This document shows positions 1-8,083 of a stretch of DNA of 64,000 nucleotides, one piece after another. How positions within the stretch are numbered: position 1 is the first letter of the stretch; each line of letters opens with the position of its first letter. This DNA comes from Labedaea rhizosphaerae (GTDB taxonomy: Bacteria > Actinomycetota > Actinomycetes > Mycobacteriales > Pseudonocardiaceae), in NCBI RefSeq assembly GCF_004362825.1, contig NZ_SNXZ01000005.1, positions 62,001-126,000 on the forward strand. The letters are read 5' to 3'. Below the pieces are notes generated by a model that saw only the letters and a program-made list of their open reading frames with translations, had not been told where the DNA came from and ran no database searches. The position numbers and the translations under genes were made by a program.

Positions 1-110
1 CTCGTGACGGCTGTCAAGGACACCGAGTCCAGATAGGACCCGATCCGAAGTGTGACGACGCGGGCACGATCAGCTCGGCACCCCTGCTCAACCGGCACGC
101 CAAGAACTCC

Positions 111-138
111 TTGACATCGCTGCGTTCTCCGCTAGCTT
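111..138 (+). promoter_or_regulatory. Candidate sigma-70-type promoter for the solute-binding protein gene
   Basis: TTGACA (111-116) is followed after 16 bp by TAGCTT (133-138), close to the actinobacterial housekeeping consensus. It lies about 65 bp before the GTG start of the downstream lipoprotein gene. The rest of positions 1-202 shows no gene. Called by eye. Confidence 0.5.
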
Positions 139-202
139 TGACCGAAACAGCCTTTTGTGCGGTGCCTAAATTTCGCTCCCTGGGCGAGAGAGGGAGGACC
201 CC

Positions 203-1540
203 GTGCGGATCACCAGCCACCAGCGCCGAGGCCGCCGGTCGTTACTCGGGTTCGTCGCTCCCCTGGTCCTCGCCGCGGTCGCGGCACTGGCCACGAGCTG
301 CGTCTCCGGCCCGAGCGACGCGGGCGGGTCCGGCGCCGGCGCCGCGGACGAAGGCGACATCACGTTCTGGACGATCAACCTGAAGAAGAACTTCGGCAGC
401 TACATCACCGGGTTGATCGACAGCTACCAGAAGAGCCACCCGAAGGTGCACGTCACCTGGGTGGACGTGCCGGGCAAGGACATCGCCACCAAGTTCCTCT
501 CGTCGGTGGCCAGCGGCGACGTGCCCGACGTGGTGAACATCGACTCGGCCAACCTCGGCCGGTTCGCCGACCAGATGGTCGACCTGGGCAAGTTCGTCCA
601 GCCGAACGAGCTGGCCGACTACCAGCCCGGCTTGCTGAACTCGTTGCGCCCCAACGGATCGCTCATCGCCTTGCCTTGGTACAACGGCGGCGCCCCGGTC
701 GGGGTCTACAACATGTCGATCATGTCGAAGGTCGGCTTCGACCCGGCGAACCCGCCGAAGAACTACGACGAGGTGCTGGCGCTCGGCCAGCAGGTGTACG
801 ACAAGACCAAGGTCTACGGCACCAACTCGATCCCCAGCTACGTCAACGGCGAGACCGCGGTGTTGAGCTACGAGGGCATCCCGATGCTGACGCCGGACAA
901 GAAGAAGGCCGCGTTCGACACGCCAGCCGCGGTCGCCGTGCTGAACAAGTTCAAGAAGGCCTACGACAGCCACGCGATCGCCCCCGGCGCCATCTCCGCG
1001 GACACCCGCAACTTCCCGCAGAGCCTGGACAACCAGCAGATCGCGTTCGTGCCCGACGGCTACCCGTTCGTGCTCACGTCGCTGGAGAACAACTCGCCGA
1101 CGGTCTACAAGAACCTCGCCATCACCAAGCCGCCGACGACCAAGGACGGCAAGTACCTGTTGCTCGGCCAGCAGACCCTCGCCGTGCCCGCCCGGTCCCA
1201 GCACCAGGCGGCGGCGGCCGCGTTCGCCAAGTTCGTCACCAACGGCGCGAACCAGCTCGCCTTCTGCAAGCTGGTGGCGATCTACCCGTCGACGGTGTCG
1301 ACCACCAAGGACGCGTTCTTCACCGACAAGACCGACACCTCGCCGATCGGCAAGGCACGCCAGCTGATCGTGTCCGAGCTGCCCAACCTGGTCGACGGCC
1401 AGCTCGGCTCCGGCAAGGACGCCGAGCTCAGCGACGCGCTGAGCAAACAGGTCCGCGCGTTCATGCAGGGCTCGGTCAGCGCCGACCAGGCGCTCGCCAC
1501 CGCCGCCGACGCCTGGAACAAGGCCCTGAGTGGTCAATGA
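203..1540 (+). CDS. ABC transporter extracellular solute-binding lipoprotein (carbohydrate type)
   Basis: A 445-aa protein, the usual length for family 1 sugar-binding components of ABC importers. The N-terminus has a basic RRGRR stretch, a hydrophobic core and a lipobox-like end at Cys33 (ALATSC), so the mature protein is probably lipid-anchored outside the membrane. The body shows the typical pattern: 'DITFWTIN' start, 'GDVPDVVNID' near residue 115, and 'ALPWYNGG'. The GTG start is preceded by GGGAGG five bases upstream. No permease or ATPase gene lies in the window, so these must lie upstream of position 1 or elsewhere. Downstream genes suggest the cargo is an oligosaccharide or uronate, which is inference. 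The stop codon lies inside an 18-bp tandem repeat. Confidence 0.88.
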   Translation: MRITSHQRRGRRSLLGFVAPLVLAAVAALATSCVSGPSDAGGSGAGAADEGDITFWTINLKKNFGSYITGLIDSYQKSHPKVHVTWVDVPGKDIATKFLSSVASGDVPDVVNIDSANLGRFADQMVDLGKFVQPNELADYQPGLLNSLRPNGSLIALPWYNGGAPVGVYNMSIMSKVGFDPANPPKNYDEVLALGQQVYDKTKVYGTNSIPSYVNGETAVLSYEGIPMLTPDKKKAAFDTPAAVAVLNKFKKAYDSHAIAPGAISADTRNFPQSLDNQQIAFVPDGYPFVLTSLENNSPTVYKNLAITKPPTTKDGKYLLLGQQTLAVPARSQHQAAAAAFAKFVTNGANQLAFCKLVAIYPSTVSTTKDAFFTDKTDTSPIGKARQLIVSELPNLVDGQLGSGKDAELSDALSKQVRAFMQGSVSADQALATAADAWNKALSGQ

Positions 1541-1603
1541 ACCCAGGGCGGTCAATGAACCCAGGGCAGTCAAGTGACCGAAGGCAGTCGATGACCCAGG
1601 AAT
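1532..1603 (+). repeat. Four 18-bp tandem repeats spanning a stop and a start codon
   Basis: GGTCAATGAACCCAGGGC occurs perfectly at 1532-1549 and 1550-1567, then in degenerate form at 1568-1585 and 1586-1603. The array carries the stop codon of the binding-protein gene and the ATG (1591) of the next gene. The units share GGTCA and CAGGGCAGTC with the inverted-repeat element at 13287-13347, suggesting one dispersed repeat family. Confidence 0.7.
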
Positions 1604-2664
1604 CCTTCCGCGGCACCCGGCCGGCGCGCAGCGAGCTGCGCGTCGGCGTGGTCGGCACCGGCATCATGGGCAAGGCCAACGCCGCCACGATCGCCTCGCA
1701 CCCCGCTGTGCGCGTCACGGCCCTCACCAACAGAACACAGTCCAGCGCGGAAGAACTCGCCGGCAAGCTGCACGCCGACGGGCACGACCGGCCGACCGTC
1801 TACTCCGGACTCGACGAGCTGCTCGCCGCCGGCGTGGTCGACGCGCTGGTGATCGCGACACCGGACCACCTGCACGCCGACGCCATGGTCGCCGGCGCCG
1901 CGGCGGGCGTGGACCTGTTGGTGGAGAAGCCGTTCACCACCGACGTCGACCAGGCCGACCGGGCCGTCGAGGCGATCCGGTCGGCGGGCGTGGTGGCGAT
2001 GTGCTTGTTCAACCACCGCTGGGTGCCCGCCTACGCGCAGGCGTACGCGTTGAGCGCCGACCTCGGCGAGGCGGTGGTCGGCCACACCCGCAAGAACGAC
2101 ACGCTCTTCGTGCCCACCGAGATGATCAAGTGGGCGGCCGGCACCACGTGCGCGTGGTTCCTGTCCAGCCACGACATCGACCTGGTCAGCTGGCTCTACC
2201 GGGACACGGTGGTCGAGGTCTTCGCGTCCGCGCGCAGCGGTGTGCTGACCGCGATGGGCATCGACACCCCGGACGCCATGCAGATCCAGTGCCGCTACTC
2301 GCGTGGCGCCGTCGCGACCTTCGAGTCGTGCTGGATCTACCCGAACACCTTCCCGACGGTCACCGACAGCTTCGTCGAGGCGGTGTTCGAGAAGGGCGTC
2401 ACGCAACTGGACCGGCAGGTGGAGAACATCACCATCGCCACCGAGTCCGCGTTCCAGTACCCGCGCAACGCCTTGCAGCGCAACCTGCACGGCCAGCCCT
2501 CCGGCGCCTACCGCGACGCGGTGTTCCACTTCGTCGACTGCGCGCTGACCGGCAGGCAGCCGTTGATCGACGTGGCCAGCTCCCGGCACGTCACCGCCGT
2601 GCTCGCCGCGGCCCACGAGTCCGCGAAGCGGGGCGTGCCGATCCCCGTGGCCCCGGCCCCATGA
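1591..2664 (+). CDS. Gfo/Idh/MocA family NAD(P)-dependent oxidoreductase
   Basis: A 357-aa protein with an N-terminal Rossmann fold: 'RVGVVGTGIMGKANAATIA' matches the GxGxxG dinucleotide motif. 'DALVIATPDHLHADAMVAGA' and 'VEKPFTT' are the family's characteristic second and EKP motifs. The C-terminal half resembles the substrate-binding alpha/beta domain of inositol or sugar dehydrogenases. It probably oxidises a sugar, polyol or uronate derivative; the substrate cannot be read from sequence. The reading frame stays open far upstream, but the binding-protein gene occupies that region, so the ATG at 1591 is chosen. Its stop overlaps the next gene by 4 bp (ATGA), indicating one operon. Confidence 0.87.
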   Translation: MTQESFRGTRPARSELRVGVVGTGIMGKANAATIASHPAVRVTALTNRTQSSAEELAGKLHADGHDRPTVYSGLDELLAAGVVDALVIATPDHLHADAMVAGAAAGVDLLVEKPFTTDVDQADRAVEAIRSAGVVAMCLFNHRWVPAYAQAYALSADLGEAVVGHTRKNDTLFVPTEMIKWAAGTTCAWFLSSHDIDLVSWLYRDTVVEVFASARSGVLTAMGIDTPDAMQIQCRYSRGAVATFESCWIYPNTFPTVTDSFVEAVFEKGVTQLDRQVENITIATESAFQYPRNALQRNLHGQPSGAYRDAVFHFVDCALTGRQPLIDVASSRHVTAVLAAAHESAKRGVPIPVAPAP

Positions 2665-4457
2665 GCCCGCCGGCGCCGGTCGAGCGGCCACCGCACGTGC
2701 ACCCGACGCGCATGCGGCACATCGCCGACGACGACCTCGCGGCCGGCGTCGGCCTGCCCGGCGCGAGCCCCGCCGCGGTGCGCGCGCACCTGGCGGCACG
2801 ACCCGATCGCCATCCGACGCCGGACCACAGGCAGTGGGCCGAGCAGGCGCGCGGCACCGCCGCGGCGGACGAGATCCTCGAGACGGCGAAGGAACTTCTG
2901 ACCCGGGAGGTCGACTTCGTCTCGCCCGCGGCGGGGCGTTCGGGCCTGTACGGGCTGCACTACCTGACGTGGATGACGCCGCTGGTGCAGGCCTACGAAC
3001 TCAGCGGCGACGACGCCTACCCGGCGGCGTTCGGCCGGATCTTCCGGGCCTGGTACGCCAGCCGGGACGTCGTGGTCGGCGACTGGCCGGGGCTCGACGT
3101 CGTCTGGTACTCGCTCGGTGTGTGGGCGCGGGCCATGGTGCTGGTGCCCGCGATGACGACCTTCGCCGAGACGCCCGCGCTGGACGACGCGACGTTCGCC
3201 GACATGCTGCGCACCGTGCTCGGCGGCGCCCGCTGGGCCGCCGAGGAGCACGACGAGTTCCGGCACGGCAACTGGCAGCTGGTGTGCGCGGCCGAACTCC
3301 TGCACGTGGCGGCCTTCCTGCCCGACGCCGAGGAGGCGCCGCAGTGGGCGCGCGTCGGCCGCGAGCGCACCCTGGAACACCTGGACCGCGACTTCTACCC
3401 CGACGGCGGCCACCACGAACGGTCGCCCGGCTACCACGTGCTCTGCCTGCAGGCGTTGCGGCGCGCGGAAGAGGTCGCCGGTCGCCACCTCGGCTGGCGG
3501 CCGTCGGACCACCCGGCCTTCGGCGCCGCCCACGACTGGCTCGCCGCCATGCGCACCCCGGCCGGCTGGGTCCCGGCCTGGCAGGACAGCCCGGTCGTCT
3601 ACCCGGACATCGAACTGCCTGAGCCGAAGCCGGGCTCGAAGTTGTTGCCCAGCAGCGGGTACGCGATCCTCGCCGGGCAACCACCCGCCAATCCCTTCAT
3701 GATCGTCAACGTCGGCCCCTACGTCGAGCACGAGCTCGAGTCGCACAGCCACCTCGCCGTGACCGACTTCGTGCTCGTGGCCTTCGACGCGCCGCTGGCG
3801 ATCGAAGCCGGTGGCCCACCGACCTACGACGACCCGCTCTACCAGAGCTGGTACCGCTCCCCGGCCGCGCACAACGTCGTGACGCTGCCGGACGAGCAGA
3901 TGACCACCGATCGGCGTTGCGAGCTCGACGAGTTCACCGTCACCGAGCACGTGACCGTCCTTCGGGCCCACCACCACGGGTACTCGCGGCGCGTCGAGCG
4001 CCGGATCCTCTTCGTGGCAGGCGATCCGGCGTACTGGCTGATCAGCGACACCGTCGACGGCGGCGGCCCGGCCACCTGGTCGATCCACGGCCCCGCGCAG
4101 TGGCGCAGCGTGGACGGCGGCTTCGCGAGCACCGGCGGCCCGGCGCTGCACGTCGTGCCCGCGCACCGCGCGCTGCTCGCGGCCCGCACCGAGGTCGGCG
4201 TCGGGCAGCTGCCGCGAGGCAAGCCACGCGAGTTCGGTCCACTGCACGCCTTGCGGCTGGACTCCCCCGTCGGCCGGTTCGACGTGCTGCTGACCGCCAC
4301 GTCGACGGAATCCGTTGCGCCACCCCGCCTTTCGTCGTGTGACGGTGGGTGGCGGATCACCTGCGGCAGCTTCATCGACTCCGTTGACAGGGGCCGGTGG
4401 GAACGACGGGGCGCCGATGGTCAGGTCGTGGCCACGGCGCGGTGGGAGCAGCGATGA
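2661..4457 (+). CDS. Heparinase II/III-like polysaccharide lyase family protein
   Basis: A 598-aa protein. The N-terminal half looks like the alpha/alpha toroid of heparinase II/III and alginate lyases ('HGNWQLVCAAELLHVA', 'FYPDGGHHERSPGYHVLCLQ'). The C-terminal half contains the beta-sandwich segment with 'AHNVVTLPDEQMTTDRR' and 'RRILFVAGDPAYWLISD', the heparinase_II_III C-terminal signature. Such enzymes cleave uronate-containing polysaccharides by beta-elimination. No signal peptide is visible, so it may act in the cytoplasm on imported oligosaccharides. It overlaps both neighbours by 4 bp and is probably co-transcribed from the binding-protein gene to 6006. The exact polysaccharide is unknown. 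Confidence 0.83.
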   Translation: MSPPAPVERPPHVHPTRMRHIADDDLAAGVGLPGASPAAVRAHLAARPDRHPTPDHRQWAEQARGTAAADEILETAKELLTREVDFVSPAAGRSGLYGLHYLTWMTPLVQAYELSGDDAYPAAFGRIFRAWYASRDVVVGDWPGLDVVWYSLGVWARAMVLVPAMTTFAETPALDDATFADMLRTVLGGARWAAEEHDEFRHGNWQLVCAAELLHVAAFLPDAEEAPQWARVGRERTLEHLDRDFYPDGGHHERSPGYHVLCLQALRRAEEVAGRHLGWRPSDHPAFGAAHDWLAAMRTPAGWVPAWQDSPVVYPDIELPEPKPGSKLLPSSGYAILAGQPPANPFMIVNVGPYVEHELESHSHLAVTDFVLVAFDAPLAIEAGGPPTYDDPLYQSWYRSPAAHNVVTLPDEQMTTDRRCELDEFTVTEHVTVLRAHHHGYSRRVERRILFVAGDPAYWLISDTVDGGGPATWSIHGPAQWRSVDGGFASTGGPALHVVPAHRALLAARTEVGVGQLPRGKPREFGPLHALRLDSPVGRFDVLLTATSTESVAPPRLSSCDGGWRITCGSFIDSVDRGRWERRGADGQVVATARWEQR

Positions 4458-5203
4458 CGCGGCTCCATGACGCCAACTGCCGGCTCGGCGGCTACCCGTG
4501 GGGTGTGGTCGGCGGGTCGGCAGTTCCCGACCTCTTGTCCGCAATGGACAGACTGGGCATCGAGCGGGCGCTGGTCAGCCACACCATGGCGTGGCGGCAC
4601 GACCCCGCGACCGGCAACCGCCGGGTGGTGGCGGAACTGCGTGGCCAGCAACGCCTGCGGCCCTGCTGGGTCGCGTTGCCGGAGTCCTGCGGCGAGCTGG
4701 ACAAGCCAGACCGCTTCGTCGCGGCGGCACTGGCCGCCGGCGTCGGCGCCATGCGGGTGTACCCGAAGGACCACGGCTTCGACCTCGACGACCCCGACTT
4801 CGCCCACTACGCCGCGGCGTTCGCCGAGGCGGGCCTGCCGTTGCTGGTCGACCTCGCCGAGGCCGGCTGGCGACCGATCGAGGCGCTCGCCACGGCCCAC
4901 CCGCGCCTGGCCGTGATCGTCTGCCAGACCGGGTACCGGGTGCTGCGCCAGGCGATGGCGGTGCTCGGCCGGACCGAGAACGTCCACCTGGACCTGTCCG
5001 ACCTGTCCACGCACGAGGGCTTGGAGTGGCTCGCCGCGACGGTCGGGCCGCACCGGCTGGTGTTCGGCACCGGCGGCCCGTTGCGCGACCCGGCCGAGGC
5101 GGTCACGCGGTTGCTGTGGTCGGAGCTGTCCGACGACGACGCCGCGGCCGTCGGGCACGCCAACCTGGAGGCGATGCTGCCAGGACCGGGGGTGTTCGGG
5201 TGA
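4454..5203 (+). CDS. Amidohydrolase-fold protein lacking the metal ligands (probable pseudoenzyme)
   Basis: A 249-aa TIM-barrel protein clearly of the amidohydrolase-2 type, by size and by parallel organisation with the next gene. The positions that bind metal in the neighbour are replaced: HxH of strand 1 reads 'DANCR', the strand-5 His is Asp ('PLLVDLAE'), the strand-6 His is Gln ('VIVCQTG'), and the terminal Asp of 'GSD' is Gly ('FGTGGP'). It is therefore unlikely to be a classical metal-dependent hydrolase. It may be a partner or regulatory subunit of the downstream enzyme, or use metal-free chemistry. The start at 4454 (ATGA overlap) is preferred to an in-frame ATG at 4397, which would overlap the lyase gene. 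Confidence 0.75.
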   Translation: MTRLHDANCRLGGYPWGVVGGSAVPDLLSAMDRLGIERALVSHTMAWRHDPATGNRRVVAELRGQQRLRPCWVALPESCGELDKPDRFVAAALAAGVGAMRVYPKDHGFDLDDPDFAHYAAAFAEAGLPLLVDLAEAGWRPIEALATAHPRLAVIVCQTGYRVLRQAMAVLGRTENVHLDLSDLSTHEGLEWLAATVGPHRLVFGTGGPLRDPAEAVTRLLWSELSDDDAAAVGHANLEAMLPGPGVFG

Positions 5204-6006
5204 AGGCGCTGATCGACGCCCTGCGCGAGCGGCGCCCGCAGCAGGCCATCGAGATCATCGACGCGCACGCCCACGTCGGTCCCTACTCGTTGTTCTTCAT
5301 CCCCCGCAACGACAGCGACGGCCTGGTCCGGGCGATGGACCGGTGCGGCGTGCGGCGCACGATCCTCTCCAGCCACCTCGGCATCCAGCTCGACGCGCGT
5401 GCGGGCAACGAGGAGACCGCGCGTGCCGTCGACCGCCACCCCGGCCGCATCCAGGGCTACATCGTGGTCAACCCGTGGCAGGACCCCGAGGCCGAGATCG
5501 CCCGCTGGGCCGGCGATCCGCGCTTCGTCGGCATCAAGGTCCACCCGGACCTGCACCACTACGCCGTGACCGGCGACCGCTACGCCGCCGTGTGGGAGTT
5601 CGCCGAGCGCACCGGGCGCCCGGTGCTGACCCACAGCTGGCTCGGCTCGCCCTACGACGACCTGCGCCAGATCGGCCAGGTCGCCGAGCGGCACCCCGAG
5701 GCCAACATCCTGGTCGGCCACGCGGGCGTGCTGCGTGAGGGCATCGACGAGGCCATCGCCATCGCCAAGGCGCACCCGCACCTCTACCTGGAGCTCTGCG
5801 GGTCGCACGGGCACGGCGAGCTGATCGTGCGGATGGCGCGCGAGGTGGGCGCCGAGCGCCTGGTGTACGGCTCGGACTTCCCGTTCATCGACATGCGTTC
5901 CTCGTTGGGGCGCCTGGTGTTCGCGGCCCTGGACGACGACGAGAAGACGATGGTCCTCGGCGGCACCATCGCCGGGCTGCTCGCTCACGCGGGTGAGCGG
6001 TCCTGA
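5200..6006 (+). CDS. Amidohydrolase family (amidohydrolase-2) metal-dependent hydrolase
   Basis: A 268-aa TIM-barrel hydrolase. The metal-binding set is intact: 'DAHAHVG' near residue 24, 'VLTHSW', 'ILVGHAG' and 'YGSDFPF'. Members of this family hydrolyse lactones or decarboxylate and hydrolyse cyclic acids, so a lactonase following the upstream dehydrogenase is plausible. It starts at GTG 5200, overlapping the paralogous gene by 4 bp (GTGA), which argues for coordinated synthesis and possibly a heteromer. Its 3' end overlaps the convergent AraC gene by 22 bp. Confidence 0.84.
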   Translation: MKALIDALRERRPQQAIEIIDAHAHVGPYSLFFIPRNDSDGLVRAMDRCGVRRTILSSHLGIQLDARAGNEETARAVDRHPGRIQGYIVVNPWQDPEAEIARWAGDPRFVGIKVHPDLHHYAVTGDRYAAVWEFAERTGRPVLTHSWLGSPYDDLRQIGQVAERHPEANILVGHAGVLREGIDEAIAIAKAHPHLYLELCGSHGHGELIVRMAREVGAERLVYGSDFPFIDMRSSLGRLVFAALDDDEKTMVLGGTIAGLLAHAGERS

Positions 6007-7070
6007 CCCCGGGACCCGTCGCGACGCAACCGGCTCGGCGCGTGGCCGGTCTCCCGCTGCATGGTCGCGCGGAACTGCCGTTGCGTGCGGAACCCGCAGC
6101 GGCGCCCGACCTCACCGACGCTCAGCTCGCCCTCGGCCAGCAACCGCAACGCCCGCCGCACCCGCAAGCCGGTCAGCTGGTTCTTGACCGTCGTGCCACG
6201 CTCGCGGCGGAAGACGTGGGCGAGGTGGAACGGGCTGACGGCCAGCGCCTGCGCCAGGACGCCGAGGCTCAGGTCCGGCTCGCCGCACCGCTCCCGCAGG
6301 AGCCGCTCGGCGCGCTCGACCAACGGCGAGGGCGCCGTCGTGGCCGCCACCGCGCTCAGCCGGGTCATGCAGTCCAGCAGCCAGCCGGCGAGGTGGCTGT
6401 GCTCGTGGATGCCCGCGATCCCCGCCAGCTCGGCGACCGGCGTGTGGGCGAGGGCGCCGCGCATGTCGGGCGAGCCGGTGAGCGCATGGGTGACCTCCAG
6501 AACCAAGGCAGGCAGCCAAATGTCGAACACCTCGGAGGGCGGCACCCCGCGCCGCAACGCCGTCGCGGCCCAGCGCTGCACCAGCCCGGCCGCCTCGGTC
6601 GCGGACCCGGACCGCAGCAAGGCCGCCACCGGGCGCCGGAGGTCCGGTGGTTCGAACGCGCTCGGCGGGCCGAGGCTGAGGATCCGGCCCGTTCCGCCGA
6701 GCGTCTTGTAGGCGAGCGTCTCCCGGGCCAGGCGCGCCGCCTCCGCGGGCGCGAACGTGCCGTGCACGACCTGGCTCAGGCCGACCGACGCGGTGGTCGA
6801 CGTCCGCGCGGCCACAGCGTCACGCAACCGGTGGGCGAGCCCGGATCCCTGTGCGGCCAACGCATCGGCGACCGGGCGGCGGATGGTCACCAGCCACGAG
6901 TCCGGCGGCTCGGGGCGTATCTCGACCCCGTCGAGCCCGTCGCATTCGGTGCGGACCAGCTCGCCTACGGACGCCAGCGTGGTCCGCGCCCACCCGGGAC
7001 CGCGGCGATCGGCGTCGAGCTGGAAGTCGTCGAGGTCGAGCACCAGGGCAAGGGCGACCGGAGCGCTCAT
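5985..7070 (-). CDS. AraC family transcriptional regulator
   Basis: A 361-aa regulator. The last ~100 residues form the AraC double helix-turn-helix ('LGVLAQALAVSPFHLAHVFR' and 'SVGEVGRRCGFRTQRQFRATM'). The N-terminal part resembles a degenerate GGDEF-like ligand domain ('TASVGLSQVVHGTFAPAEAA'). The middle contains a helical linker. It is convergent with the catabolic operon and transcribed away from the FAH-family gene. It probably senses a pathway intermediate and regulates the neighbouring catabolic genes; this is inference from position. Confidence 0.82.
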   Translation of the reverse strand: MSAPVALALVLDLDDFQLDADRRGPGWARTTLASVGELVRTECDGLDGVEIRPEPPDSWLVTIRRPVADALAAQGSGLAHRLRDAVAARTSTTASVGLSQVVHGTFAPAEAARLARETLAYKTLGGTGRILSLGPPSAFEPPDLRRPVAALLRSGSATEAAGLVQRWAATALRRGVPPSEVFDIWLPALVLEVTHALTGSPDMRGALAHTPVAELAGIAGIHEHSHLAGWLLDCMTRLSAVAATTAPSPLVERAERLLRERCGEPDLSLGVLAQALAVSPFHLAHVFRRERGTTVKNQLTGLRVRRALRLLAEGELSVGEVGRRCGFRTQRQFRATMQRETGHAPSRLRRDGSRGQDRSPA

Positions 7071-7079
7071 GCGGTGAGT

Positions 7080-7940
7080 CTAGGTCGACTGCCACCGCAC
7101 GGGGTTGGTCAGCGTGCCGACGCCGGCCACCGTCGCGTGCATGACGTCGCCGTCGGCCACGGGCGCGATGCCCGCCATGGTGCCGGTGGCGATGACGTCG
7201 CCGGGCAGCAGCGTCATCCCGTCGGAGAGGTCGGCGAGCAGCCGCGGGAGCGGGAAGACCATCTGCTTGGTGTTCGCCCGCTGGCGCACCTCGCCGCCGA
7301 CGGTCAGCGTGAGCTCGAGGTTCTGCGGGTCGGGCACCTCGTCCCTGGTCACCAGGTAGGGGCCGAGCGGGGCGAAGGTGTCGAAGCCCTTGAACTGGTC
7401 CCACGGCTGGTTGCGGGCGATGTTGGCCAGCTGCAGGTCCCGCGCGGTCATGTCGTTGACCACCGTGTACCCGGCGACCGCGTCCTGCCAGTTCTCCTCG
7501 GTGAGACCGTGGGCCACGTGCCCGATCACCACGGCGAGTTCGACCTCGTGTTCGACGTGCCGGGTGCGCGCGGGCGGGCGCACCACCGCACCGTGCCCGA
7601 TCAAGGCGGTGGTCGGCTTGAAGAACAACACCGGCTCCGGTGGTACCTCGAGCCCGCTCTCGGCCGCGTGGTCGGCGTAGTTCAGGGCCAGGCAACAGAT
7701 CTTGGTGCACGTGGCGACCGGGGGCTCGAACACGAGCTCGGCCGCCGCGAGCCGCTCGCCACCGGCGAGCCGTGCGGTGTGCTCGGCGAGCCGCTCCACG
7801 CCCAGCTCGGCGAGCGCGGCCACCGGGTCGGCGTCGGCGCACCCGTCGACCGAGGCGAGCGACACCAGTTCCTCGCCTTCGACCAGCGCCGCGAGCTCGA
7901 TCCGTTCGCCCGGGCCGCGCCGGATCCGTGCCAACCGCAT
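7080..7940 (-). CDS. Fumarylacetoacetate hydrolase (FAH) family protein
   Basis: A 286-aa protein with the FAH C-terminal fold. The acidic metal-binding motif 'EHEVELAVVIG', 'GYTVVNDMTARDLQ' and 'PLGPYLVT' are diagnostic. Family members are Mg-dependent hydrolases, decarboxylases or hydratases of 2-oxo acids, such as 2-keto-3-deoxy sugar acid or catechol meta-cleavage intermediates. The ATG at 7940 is chosen because AAAGG lies just upstream and because upstream residues lack family similarity. It is divergent from the aminotransferase gene with a 143-bp intergenic region. A role with the sugar-acid genes is likely but not proven. Confidence 0.85.
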   Translation of the reverse strand: MRLARIRRGPGERIELAALVEGEELVSLASVDGCADADPVAALAELGVERLAEHTARLAGGERLAAAELVFEPPVATCTKICCLALNYADHAAESGLEVPPEPVLFFKPTTALIGHGAVVRPPARTRHVEHEVELAVVIGHVAHGLTEENWQDAVAGYTVVNDMTARDLQLANIARNQPWDQFKGFDTFAPLGPYLVTRDEVPDPQNLELTLTVGGEVRQRANTKQMVFPLPRLLADLSDGMTLLPGDVIATGTMAGIAPVADGDVMHATVAGVGTLTNPVRWQST

Positions 7941-8083
7941 GCCACTCGCCTTTCGCCGGGTACCGGACCAACGTCGCGCATCCGCCCGGTCCCGGCAAGG
8001 CCGCTGCGTTGCGGTGACGTACGCGTTCTTGCGCGATGTGCCGGCGAAGCGTCCGCAGTCCGATGTCACGGGAGGTCCAGCCG

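Noticed and set aside
242-1573. Long antisense frame opposite the binding-protein gene
   Set aside because: Antisense open frames are common in high-GC DNA. Composition is typical of a shadow and no motif is present.
157-2664. An 835-codon open frame covering the binding-protein and oxidoreductase regions
   Set aside because: Its first ~480 codons are a shifted frame of the binding-protein gene, rich in Arg and Pro with no family motifs. Only the part from 1591 is real.
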